Assembly (NCBI GenBank): GCA_024760905.1
Contig: CM045734.1
Span: 1,053,467-1,117,466 of the forward strand
Length of the DNA: 64,000 nucleotides
Reading direction: 5' to 3'
Source of the DNA: Plotosus lineatus
Taxonomy: Eukaryota > Chordata > Actinopteri > Siluriformes > Plotosidae
Shown here one piece after another: positions 36,508 through 47,714 of this stretch (the first letter of the stretch is position 1; the number at the start of each line of letters is the position of its first letter). A model generated the notes under the pieces. The model was not told the origin of the DNA and did not search any database. It was given only the letters and a program-made list of their open reading frames with translations. A program made the position numbers and the translations under genes.

Positions 36508-38565
36508 AGTTCATCATCATCTTCCACTTATGCCGGGGTATGGTCGCGAAGACTAGTAACCAAAGCAACGAGGCCCAGACGTCGCTCTTCCCAGCCACTT
36601 CCTTCAGCTCTTCCAGGGGACACAGAGGCGTTCCCAGACAAGCCGAGAGACATAGAACACGCTGGAGGAACTAGGTCGACCCCGGGGTCTCTTCCTGGTT
36701 GGACATGCCCAAAACACCACACCGGCGAGGCGTCCGGGAGGCATTCTGACCAGATGTCTGAGCCACCTGAATGGAGCAGCGGAGGAGCAGCGGTTCTACT
36801 CCAAGCTCTCCCCAGATGATTGAGCTTCTCACCTTATCTTTAAGAGAGAGCCCTGCCACCCAACGAAAGTAGCTCATTTCAGCCGCTTGTATCCGCGATC
36901 TTATTCTTTCCGTCACTACCCAAAGCTCGTGATCACAAGTGAGGGTTAGAATGTAGATCGACTGGTAAATTGAGAGCTTTGCCTTGTGGCTCAGCTCCCT
37001 CTTCACCATGACGCACCGGTACAGGCTCCGCTTTACAGCAGAGGCTGCAGCGATCTGCCTGTTGATCTCCCGATACTTGAATCCTCCACATGGGGCAGGA
37101 CCTCATTCCTGACCCGGAGAGTGCATTCCATCTTTGTCCGACTGAGAACCATGGCCTCGGACTTGGAGGTGCTGATTTTCATCCCAGCCGCTTCGCACTC
37201 GCCTGTGAATCGCTCCAATGAGAGCTGGAGGTCCCAGCTTAATGGAGCCAAAAGGATGACATCATCCTCAAAAAGCAGAGACGAGATCCGATGGCCACCA
37301 AACCAGAACCCCTCAACGCCTCGGCTGCACCTAGAAATTCTGACCATAAAAATTATGAATAGAATTGGTGACAATGGACAGCCTTGGCAGACTCCAACAA
37401 TCGCCAGAAATGAATCCGACCTGTTGTTACCAATATGGACCAAAATCTGTCTTCGATGATGCAGTGATCGACCGGCTCGTAGGAACAGGTCCTGAACGCC
37501 GTAATCCCGGAGCACGCCCCACAAGATAACCCAATGGACACAGTCGAAAGCCCTCTCCAAAGCCACAAAACACATGTGGACAGATTGGGCAAACTCCCAT
37601 GTGCCCTCCAAGATCCTGTGGAGTGTATGGAGTTCATAAAGAGTTCTATGGCCAGGACGAAAACCACATTGTTCCTCCTGAATCTGAGGTTCAACCATCG
37701 GTTGGATCTTCCTCTCCAGTACCCCTGCATAGACCTTCCGGGGTAGGCTGAGGAGTGTGATTCCGCGACAATTGGAACTCGCCCTCCGGTCCCCATTTTT
37801 ATAAAGGAGGACTACCACACCAGTTTGCCAATTCAGAGGTACGGCCCCCCCGATGCCCATGCGATGTTGCAGAGATGTGTCAACCAAGACAATCCTACAG
37901 CATCCAGAGATATTGACTAGCTCAGTGACCCCAGCTCCGGTGATGGGTGGACCCCTGCCCAAACGCTTAGGGTTGTCCTCCTCCACGGAGGGCATATTGG
38001 TGGGATTGAGGAGGTCGTCGAAGTATTCCTCCCACCTCCCGATGACATCCCCAGTCGAGGTGAGCAGTTCCCCACTTCCACTGTAAACAGTATTTGTGGA
38101 GAACTGCTTCCCCTCCTGAGGCATCAGACAGTGATCCAGAACCTTTTTGAGGCCAACCAATAATCACTCTCCAGACCCTCACCGAACTCCTCCCATGCCC
38201 AAGATTTTGCATTGGTGGCAGCTTCGGCTGCAGCACGTTTGGCCTGCCGGTACCTGTCTGCTGCCTCGGGGGGTCCCACCGGCCAATAAGACCTGATAGG
38301 CCTCCTTTTTCAGCTGGAAACACCCCCCTTTCACCGCAGGTGTCCACCACCGGGTTCGGGGATTACCGCCACAACAAGCACTGACAACCTTCCGGCCACA
38401 GCTATGGGCTGCCGCTTCATGCCAAAACATAGCCCATTCGGACTCCATGTCACCCACCTCCTTCGAGATGTGGTTGTAGTTCTGCCGGACATGGGAGTTA
38501 AACACAAAGAGGTCATTGGGGGAAAACCGGAAGGTTTAAGACTGACCAAGCCAAACAGAAGCCGA
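36508..38565 (-). mobile_element. Rex3 LINE (RTE clade), decayed
   Basis: Minus-strand reading gives VGDMESEWAMF and GGNPRTRWWTPAV (38500-38330), then WQTGVVVLLYKNGDRRASSN, CRGITLLSLPRKVYAGVLER and IQEEQCGFRPGHRTL. CQGCPLSPILFIIFM and SSLLFEDDVILLA (RT active site) follow, and the C-terminal KRELSHKAKLSIYQSIYILT ends at about 36830. The nucleotide motifs ggtgacaatggacagccttg and the complement of tggcaaactggtgtggtagt correspond to the stretches used to recognise Rex3. FEDD stands where FADD is usual, and frames shift several times. The 3' end is a short GATGAT-type repeat. Confidence 0.88.
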
Positions 38566-38678
38566 TTTCATCTTCTGAAGAAAAGACTGAACCTCCAAAA
38601 CTCACAGGTACTGACAATGGCTGCGCAACAAAACATCAACACACAAAAAAACACCTCTTCACAGTTATTACTACTTTT

Positions 38679-39087
38679 GTGATAAAAGGAACATTATGGG
38701 GCAGTGGTGGTCTGGTGGTAAAAGGTGCTGGATAGCTGATCCGAGGATTGAGGGTTCAGATCCCACTCTCCGCAGAGGTTGTCACTGTCCCCCTAGTGCA
38801 GCTAACTGGATTATCAAAGGCCCGCCATGTCTCTCACTGTCTATGGTGAGAGGTTCATGTAAAAGAACCATTGCTGACTTTCGTCAAGAGTAGCTGCAAA
38901 GCCATCAGTGTGTTTCTGCCCCTTGCTAAGAGTTGTTTCAGGAAGGGCATCCGACGTAAAAACCTATGCCAAATTGAATATGCAAATCATTAATGACTTC
39001 CATAAAGACGGAGGCATTTGATTCGCTGTGGAGACCCCTGAAAGGGAACAGCCGAAAGGAAAAGAAGAAGTGATAAAAGGAACATTA
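38679..39087 (+). repeat. Full-length SINE (head 1, RTE-type tail) with 18-bp target-site duplication
   Basis: gtgataaaaggaacatta occurs at 38679-38696 and exactly again at 39070-39087. Between them lie the A box (tggtctggtgg), B box region (agggttcagatcccac), the standard body and a tail ctgtggagacccctgaaagg, gaacagccgaaaggaaaaga, agaag. This tail is closer to the RTE LINE 3' end than that of other copies, ending in (GAA)n rather than (GACA)n. Confidence 0.93.
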
Positions 39088-39128
39088 ATTAATGATTGTC
39101 TGTTCCTGAATTTTTGCTTCCCTCAATA

Positions 39129-39514
39129 TTGTTTTCTTTTCCTTTCGACTGTTCCCTTTTTTCTCAGGGGTCGCCAGAGCAGATCACCTGCCTCCATCTT
39201 CATTTAAGTCATATCAATGATTCGCATGTTTGATTTGGCATAGGTTTTTACGTCGGCTGCCCTTCCTGACACAACCCTTTAGCAAGGGACAGAAACACGC
39301 TGACGGCTTTGCAGCCTACTCTTTACGAAAGTCAGCAATGGTTCTTTTACATGAACTTCAGCCATAGACAGTGAGAGACATGACCGGCCTTTGATAAGCT
39401 GCACTGGGGGGGGGACAATGACAATCTTGTGGAGAGTGGGACTCAAACCCCTAACCTTAGATTGAGCAATCCAATGCCCTTTACCACCAGGCCACCACTA
39501 AGCCACCACTGCCC
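39129..39514 (-). repeat. SINE (head 1) with RTE-type tail
   Basis: On the minus strand: A box region (gggcagtggtggcttagtgg, then tggcctggtggt), B box-like gggtttgagtcccac, the body, ggaagggcagccgacgtaaa, and a tail containing the longer LINE-like ggaggcaggtgatctgctct. It ends cgaaaggaaaag. Confidence 0.87.
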
Positions 39515-39649
39515 ACTACTTACCTCAATACTGTATATTGCTTAAAGTTGTAAAACACAGTGTGACATAAATAACATGAAATAAAAGCTGAAATTCTGAT
39601 TTTTTTTCATATCCACTGATCTCAAATCCATGTTTAATATGTACCAAAA

Positions 39650-41269
39650 TTAATGTAATCTTTGCTCCAATCGATACTTTTTTAATGAATTAGTCAGACT
39701 TTTCTTAATAGGATTTGGGTACTGAGGGTTCTCAATTACCCCCTCCCCAAACTTGAGCTCCAAGAAGGCACGGCGATTATTGGGTCCATAAGCATTGATG
39801 CCAGCAAATGGCATTTGTACCAGAGGCTGCAGGAAGTGCTCAGGAAACTCCACATCCTGCTTGTGGCCAGTCCATGTATCCTTGGTCATAATTCCATTGC
39901 GAGAGTAGAAAGGCCAAAGGTCCACATGCAGATGATTGGCCTCACTGTACTGAATACGGTAGAAGTCTCCTTCTACTGCCCTCTCCCAAACATAACCATT
40001 GGCGTCCACCAGTGATCCTGAATCTAGGTTTTTTAAGTATTCGCAATTGGGCACATCCTCCAGGTAAATGCCCAAATCAACATCATAATCCCAAGGTATA
40101 ATATCTTTATGTCTGGCTGCTCCTAACAGACTACCCCCTTCCAACCAGTAGCGCACACCACAATTCTCTAGAATATTGATGACATGCTTTATAGTTTCTC
40201 GCAGGGCACGTAAACAGCAGGGTGGAGTCCATCGTTCCAAATAGAGGTACTCTGGTGTGTCATCATGCACGGTACCAAAACATCGTGATGTCTCCTTACT
40301 GCAGCCAAACCACTGCTCTTTCCTGTCAGGCCATACCAAGCGTTTCAGACCAAAGCTTCTCATGAGTTGGTTGGTAATGTCCTTGAGATGATGATCTGCC
40401 TTCCACTGGTTGTGTGCAGAGCTATAGAGGGGCCTGTGTCTGGAAGTAAATGAAGGTCCCTCCAGTAGCTTCACCTTCCAACCTCTAATCGCAGTCTGAA
40501 TAAATAATGCAGACAGCAGGGGGCGTGCAAGTGGGACCGACAAGTTGAAAAGGTCCTCGGTTCGAAGAATGACCACAACATCACCATACAAAGCCGTGCA
40601 TATACTGCCACCACCGACAGATGCCCCAAGGGAGTACGTAGCTGTCCATTCCTTCAGGTTCACTTGTAAGTGCAGGCACTGTACAGCTGCTCGAGTCAGT
40701 ACTGGCACTGCAACCAGTCGCACTGGGCCATTTCCTTCAGCTTTCAACTCCTGAACAAGCCTCTCAACTTGCTGCTTGTGCTCTAATTGAATACCATCTG
40801 GCACAAGCACCACAAACTCAGACCGCACATGGCTTTCTGGACGATGCGTTTGAGGGGGCTTTTCTGGACTTGGGGAAAGCAGCAGTAAACTTGCATTTTC
40901 AGGCAACGTAAGAGGAGGGTAAGGCAGGGTGTCTGCTACTACCAAGAAACGTACTTCTGGCATGTAGTGCAGGAAGGATTGGGCCACATCGCCAACATAG
41001 TTCTCAAAGTCTTCAAACTCGCGCAAGATAACAGTCAAATGCGAATTCTGCACACTACCCTTTGCTTTGTTGTCCCCTGTGATGCCCCTCACCACTATAT
41101 TCCCTGAACCCCTCAGGCCCGACACTGACTGAAAGGCATTTTTTAAACCTTTTCCATGTACACGTCGTTTCTCCATCATCTGCTGCTGGGCTTGAGATAT
41201 GTAATACAGAATCAGCAAGTTCAGCACAATGGCTCCTGTCAGCAACGCCTGGCAGAAACTGATTTGCAT
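39650..41269 (-). CDS. fkrp: fkrp: fukutin-related protein (ribitol-5-phosphate transferase)
   Basis: Golgi type II membrane enzyme that adds the second ribitol-5-phosphate from CDP-ribitol to the core M3 glycan of alpha-dystroglycan. A single uninterrupted frame of 539 codons; human FKRP has 495 and is also encoded by one exon. Residues about 8-26 (ALLTGAIVLNLLILYYI) are the signal anchor. The zinc-binding Cys set is conserved with human spacing: C323 and C330 in WFGCSKETSRCFG, C351 and C352 in TPPCCLRALRE. The LicD-type catalytic part has YWLEGGSLLGAARHKDIIPW and the acidic metal motif DYDVDLGIYLED from residue 394, then HLHVDLWPFY and DVEFPEHFLQPL. The extra length is mostly in the stem after the membrane anchor, plus a KKYRLEQRLH tail beyond the human end. 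The first Met fits the anchor position. Confidence 0.97.
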   Translation of the reverse strand: MQISFCQALLTGAIVLNLLILYYISQAQQQMMEKRRVHGKGLKNAFQSVSGLRGSGNIVVRGITGDNKAKGSVQNSHLTVILREFEDFENYVGDVAQSFLHYMPEVRFLVVADTLPYPPLTLPENASLLLLSPSPEKPPQTHRPESHVRSEFVVLVPDGIQLEHKQQVERLVQELKAEGNGPVRLVAVPVLTRAAVQCLHLQVNLKEWTATYSLGASVGGGSICTALYGDVVVILRTEDLFNLSVPLARPLLSALFIQTAIRGWKVKLLEGPSFTSRHRPLYSSAHNQWKADHHLKDITNQLMRSFGLKRLVWPDRKEQWFGCSKETSRCFGTVHDDTPEYLYLERWTPPCCLRALRETIKHVINILENCGVRYWLEGGSLLGAARHKDIIPWDYDVDLGIYLEDVPNCEYLKNLDSGSLVDANGYVWERAVEGDFYRIQYSEANHLHVDLWPFYSRNGIMTKDTWTGHKQDVEFPEHFLQPLVQMPFAGINAYGPNNRRAFLELKFGEGVIENPQYPNPIKKSLTNSLKKYRLEQRLH

Positions 41270-43033
41270 ATTTATTCAACAACTCTATAGATTTAATCTA
41301 TCCAAGAAATAATCAAAGGATTCTGGTTGTACTGGCATCGGTAATGTCGGTCTGTCCAGCCCCGTCCCTAGCTATCCATCTTTGAGTCCTAGTGAAGGGA
41401 TACAGCCTGTTGTTTTCTGTGCGTGTCCTGCTCTGGTGACACCTTATAATGGACACAGACCATGTTACAGTCTTGCAGGCAGTGCAACTGGGGAAAATTC
41501 AAATAGACAGGAAACCTACTGGTCGCACCAGTGAGTGCAGGTGGCATACTAATCCCAGCCGAAAGAGAAACAGAAGCCCATGTGCTGAGACACCACCTTG
41601 TACATTATCAGTTATTCATTATGGATGAGGCTGTTTTCAGGCAGCAACACACTGAAGGAGAATGATCCTGCATAACTGGGCCCACGGAAAGCTCATGACT
41701 GAGCACAGTCCGTCAACTTTATCTGCACTCAGGTCCTTCCGAAAAGATCATTTGGGGTCTCTGATCCACTTTAAGCTCAACACATCCCGAGATCTCTACT
41801 GCAATCACTGGGAACAGGAAAACAAGCCACAGCATTACTATCCATCATCATCATAATACCCCAAATATTACACATAAAGCCCGGACATTTTGAGTAAATT
41901 AAGGATAAAACGTTCTGTGTAAATGATAAAATATTTAATTTCGAAGGATTACATGAGAAAATCCTTTCCAGAAGGAAGCAGAAAAGAAGCTCACCGGCTG
42001 TGCTGCTCTGTGGTGTTCACCATCAGCATGGAACATAAGCTGAGGAGAACCCCAGGGCTCTCTGTACAGATCACGCGATACTTAAAGAAATATTAATACA
42101 AGTCATGTGGGAAACACTCCAGAACCATCTGAGTGCACATCTCGGGTTCATTCCACTCAGTCTGCAGTCTGTGAGGATTTCCCTTCAGTTTAAAATCCGT
42201 CACTACATCTGTCTGAAAAACACACTCCAGACAAAACAAACCACTCATTCCAAATTTTAAAGGATATTTCCTGCATAATGACTAAATGTATGACTGATAA
42301 AATACCGATCGTCCTCACGAGGGGAATTGATCAGAATCGGAGAAGGTTTTGGGAAACGGGATATGTTTGTGTTGATCGGCAGCGGAATCTCGGCGGATAT
42401 CACAATTTGGCAGGAAGTAGCTTGACGTCGTGCGCCGTCATGGCTACGGTAAACCGAGTCGGAACTATAAAGGGATTCCTGCGGTACTTAAAGTGGTAGT
42501 TTATTGTATCAAGCTTTGAGACTTGATGACTTTTGAACAAGAACATTTAGAACAAATCACAGGGGGGAAAAAACCGGTGGAAACCGAACCAGAGTTCAGA
42601 CTGACGGTTAATATCCGCAGATGATGCTCCGAACACACAGGACATGGTTCCGAGAGATTTGATCTGAATAATGTCTCTTACTTTCAGCCTCACCCGCCAT
42701 GACATCACGGCTAAAACGGAGAAATCACAGTATAAAAGTGTTTGGAACATCGTTTAACAATAAGTAAATAAATAAAATCTTTTCATGTTGGCTTCAGAAG
42801 AGGTTTATACATGTTGGGTTTTTGTTCGGTGTCCTGTTTCGGGATCGGTTTTCCCATCACTGCCGGACTGCACGTTTTGTTGGTGGGACGGGACATGCGC
42901 GGATCACTATTTTGCAACCCCGCTGTGGAGGAAGAATGGAGGCGGTGGTCGGGTGTGAGTGACGGATTTCTCCGCCCTTTGTTTTCCTGTCAAGGTTCGA
43001 CCGTTTTGTTTTGTTGACGGTGGATAGATTAGA
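41270..43033. promoter_or_regulatory. Head-to-head fkrp / strn4 intergenic region
   Basis: The two start codons are 1.76 kb apart and point away from each other, so both promoters and the non-coding 5' exon(s) of fkrp should lie here. CpG density rises from about 42880 toward strn4 exon 1. Short frames (41662-41856, 42278-42499, 42811-43017) show no domain. Transcription starts cannot be placed by eye. Confidence 0.5.
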
Positions 43034-43306
43034 ATGGACGCGGACATATCCGGGCCGGTTGGCGGCGGAACTAATCCGAGCCATGTGGCCAGCGGCGCCG
43101 GTACCGGTCGAAATCCGAACGGGTCGAGTGCGTGTGTTCCGGCGCGCGTCGCCGGGGCGATGTCCGCATCTTTCCACCCAGCGGAGCAGCGAGACGGGGA
43201 CGCGGTGGGCCTGTCTCTGCCGGGGATCCTACACTTTATACAGTACGAATGGGGCCGTTTCCAGGCAGAAAAATGCCGATGGGAAGCGGAGAGAGACGAA
43301 CTCCGG
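43034..43306 (+). CDS. strn4: strn4 exon 1 (start codon)
   Basis: 91 codons in a CpG-rich island; it ends cgg|gtcagt, phase 0. Gly/Ser/Ala-rich start, then LSLPGILHFIQYEWGRFQAE and KCRWEAERDELR, the striatin signature with the caveolin-binding motif. Confidence 0.94.
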
Positions 43307-45993
43307 GTCAGTCCACATTTCTTTTCATCTCATGTTGGTTTCACAGGGTGGTTTACCTGGTTCGGTTTACATTCACACACATGTTCACTTTATTCCTCTT
43401 TAACACTTCATGCATGAAACGCAGTGATCCAGTCTGGACCTGTTCGGTCATGTCTGGCACCATGCAGGCTCCATCTGGTTCCAACCCTGAGATCTGACCC
43501 GTTCTCTTCCCGCCTGAACCAACACTCAGGTGGTGTGAGGGCCCCTGGGGTCACTGTGAATGGTTGTCTGTGTCGATTCAGTGATGAACACATCGTCACC
43601 CAGCATTGGCTGAGATAGGCGCCAGCCTCCCCGTCAACCTACGAGATTCTTGGTCAGGCAAATAAATCAAACAATGAACGATACACAGAGCTGCCAACTT
43701 GTACAAATTTATCCGTATTCATACGAAAAATCACACAAAATATGGTAATACAATTCATTCAGACATTACTACGAATTTCAAACTTTCGGGTTAATACGCT
43801 CATTTCAATTTTATTTCACAATATTTTGTCAATAATTCTGATGAATCACATTGAATTCGATCCGTGTTTACATGTTTACCTTTCCGGCAAAGCCAAGTCT
43901 CACGATAATCTCATGGGATGTTACTGTTGTATTATATCACATGATTCGTTAATCGGCAGAAAGGTAGGTCGATTTCCACGGATCAGCGGCTATCCTGCAT
44001 AGTCTCCATGGTAACCAGAGCCGATCACCGAGTGGTTGCCGGCAACCCAAAATGCGGGCAAAAAGAAAGCGAGAATTTTTATCAGAATATTCAACAACTT
44101 ATACATTCATTAAGAAGCGTAACCGATACATGGCCTTTTGCACAATGTGCGATTCCATTTTTGATATTAAAACGCATATAAAAGGAGGCAGACGAAGAAG
44201 CTAGCGAACGGTTTGCTTACTTTATAACTTTTTTCTTGTCCTGAGCTCTCTTACTTGTTATTTGTAAATGCTGGTTTCAAATAACATTCAGGGTCATGCA
44301 TAATATAATAATAATTATAAGATATTATATTCTATATTATAACACCAGTAGAATTCTGTCAAATAAACCTGGTTTCCTCAAATACGTATACAGACGCTCC
44401 CCGACTTATGTTCATCCGTTTTATGTTTTTTCGATTTTACGCCCCCCCCCCCCAAAAAAAAAAAAAAAAAAAAAGTCAAATTTTGAGTTTAGACATACCT
44501 ACGTAGTACGCTGACGTAATGACGCAATGATGCTGCATTCATTGTTTACAAACTACAGACTGAGTGTGTGTGTGTGTGTGTGTGTATATATATCAGTTCT
44601 ATAGCGTGTTACCCTTGTCTTAAGACGTCGTCTCTGTGATCTTTGTGTTTACACTGTTTTGCGGACTTTTGTAATCCTAAGCAAATCTGGTTGGTCAGAA
44701 GTGTAAGCCTACTAGCATGGGTGCAAGTCTCATACACAGAGATGAATTAACTATCTGCTCAGATCGGCACGATCTACCGTGCATACTCAGTTAAGCAAAG
44801 AGAGTTGTAAAATGAATGAAAACCATTTATTATCTTTTAGCAGAATCCTAAGAGTGTATATTTATTTTTATATTAATATTCATTAGGATTTGTACTTGTT
44901 CTTTGTATGTATCTCTTGAATAAAGTTTACTTACTTACACAAAAGAAAGAACTCTCCGCTTTGCTGGGAGACTGCATCAGTGCGGCCTGTGTTCTAAAGG
45001 AGTTCAACGGCACCCTTGTGCACTTGAAAGACTGGAAGTCTGTATAACCCACAGCAAGTACACTACTTTTGCAAGTACACTACTTTCGGTATTGAGCGCT
45101 TCACATATTGTAAGTGTTGATTGGCTGTTTTAAGCTTCATGTAAAGTGATTCGGTATAAATAAGTGACTTATTTGAAAGTAATGTTGATATTATTTGATA
45201 TATTTGATATTATTTTACAATGTTATGTTTATAATAATTGATTTAGGGGTGTTTTATGAGATATGGTAATGGTATTTATGGATATATAGTACAGTATGAG
45301 CGTCACACGTCATGCGTCATATGTCACCGTAACAACTAATGTTCACTTTCAACTTACGTTCGGCCGTCAGGAACCAATTAAAAACATAAGTCGGGGAGCG
45401 TCTGTACTGCTGTTTCATTATTAAACCAAAATGCAGTAAAATTTGACAAAGACAACCTGTATGTCCATATATGGAATTTTATGTAATCCTAATTTGAGTG
45501 CTAATTTTGTCTATTATGAGTACTAATTTTCAGATCAAAATACTAATTTTTGGTTTATCGACAATAAAACAGTGCTCTCATGGGTTGGCAGCCCTGGATA
45601 TACACCCACCAAGACACCTCACCCCATAACATTTGAAGAGTATTTTTCATATCTTGACCATTTTGTATAACTGTCTTCACATTTGTGGGGCAGGAAATTT
45701 TCTTGGATTTCATTGATTTCAGAATCAGGGACCATGTTTGTCTGCTGTTGCTATTCAAGAATTATCCACTAGCGATAATTAAGAGATATTGCACAAACTT
45801 CAATCGGGCATGCGCTGATGGAACTGGCGGGGTGCCAGGCATCTGTCAGTCATTGCTGGCGACAGAGAATGGAATAACTTTTATTCAAACTGCACACCAT
45901 CTTCTGCTTTGCAATCTGTCTAGGGTATACCCTGCCCTCACCCAGAGTCGGCTGAGATGAGCACCGAACTCCCCACAACCCTCAGAAAATGTA

Positions 45994-46056
<63 letters not shown>

Positions 46057-47098
46057 ATATTCAGTGAGTCCTCGGTTTACGACACTGATCCGTTTTCAAG
46101 ACGCGATGTAACCCGAATTTCAGTGTAAGTCAGAACATAACATAAAATATACTGAAAAGCACTGTACGTACAGCGCTATAATACAATGTAACAGTTAATG
46201 ACATAAAGTATTAAAAAAGAGAAAACAGTTCCTTACCACAAGAATGAAATACAGTAAGGGAGTGAGAGACAGGCTTATTGTGCTGGAGAAGATGGGGCAG
46301 GTGAGCCGGGAGTCGTAGATGCAGCTGAGGTAGAGGGTACAGGATCTGTTGTGGGCCTCTCAACCTTCTTAAAATTCTGCTTCAGGTTAGACTGGACAGA
46401 GAACAACGTCTTCTCATCCAAGATCTCCTTGTAGCATTGCATCAAATCTATGATGCCTCTGGAATCCCTAGTGAACCTTTCCAAGTTGGGGATCCTGAGC
46501 CTCAAAAGTTGCCAACACTTGCTGCATCTCGTGCGGCCGAAACTAATTTGCGTTTGTTTACGTAACGACTTAAGACGTAATGACTCGTAATATTACAGTA
46601 CCAAGACAGAGCGAAGGGAAGCAATGACGACTTCCTCGGCCCACAACCACAACACAACGTATTCTTCCGCCTCGCGCTCCCAAAACTAGTTCGCATTTGT
46701 TTACGTAACCGCGAAAGACGTAATGACGCGTAATATTATTTTTTAATATTTTTATGGGGGTGCGTTTGTAACCACGAAACGGTGTAAGTCGGGACCAGTG
46801 AAAACCGAGGACTTATACAGTGGTACCTCACCTTACGAAATTAATCCGTTCCAGAGCCTTTTTTCGTAACGTGGATTTTTTGTAAGTTGAACCACATTTT
46901 ACATGTAAAATGTGTGATTCGTTCCAAGGCCCCCAAAACTACTCCCTAAACCCTTTTAAAAATTATAAAAGCACACCTTTTAGGGCCTCCTTTTGCTTCA
47001 ATATCGTACCAATGGTAGACGGGTTTGGCCATATTCCTTTGCAATATCACTCAACCGCATGCCACAAGCCCGCTTCTTCTTTTCACTCGCACTGGGAA

Positions 47099-47159
<61 letters not shown>

Positions 47160-47665
47160 ACGCACGCATGTGTGTGTTGACCATGTCTTCTTAGCAGAGT
47201 TATAATCTTACAAATGTTTATGCAAGGTTAAAAGCCTGAGCCAAAAGATAAAGTTGCCATGAGCACACTAGAAAAACTCATGAAACAACAGTAACTCTGC
47301 CCTTGACACAAAAAGCATTATGGGTGCTCCATATTAGCCAATGGGAGGGATCTGCATCATCCCTCCTAGCCAATGGGAGGCCAGCGGGGCGGAATGTTGG
47401 GAAGTAGCCAATGGGAAGGAGCTGCGTCATCCCTCCTAGCCAATTGGAGGCCAGCGGGGGGGGGGGGGGTGTGTTGGGAAATGTAGTCAATGCGATAGCA
47501 ACTCATGCATTGTTTGAATTTTTGAGATGGTGCTTTCAGAACATGCACTTGTTTCGTACCCAGAGACAAACATTTTAGGAAAATCTTTTTCGTAACCTGG
47601 ATTTTTCGTTTGTGGGGCTTTCGTAAGTTGAGGTTCCACTATGTGTGTGTGTGTGTGTGTATGTA

Positions 47666-47714
<49 letters not shown>

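Noticed and set aside
36477..36819. Plus-strand frames over 36.5-38.1 kb as genes
   Set aside because: They are antisense shadows of the Rex3 LINE coding region.
40545..40754. Plus-strand frames inside fkrp
   Set aside because: Antisense shadows of the conserved fkrp coding sequence.
42278..42499. Short upstream gene between fkrp and strn4
   Set aside because: 73 codons with no domain, in a region expected to hold non-coding 5' exons and promoters.
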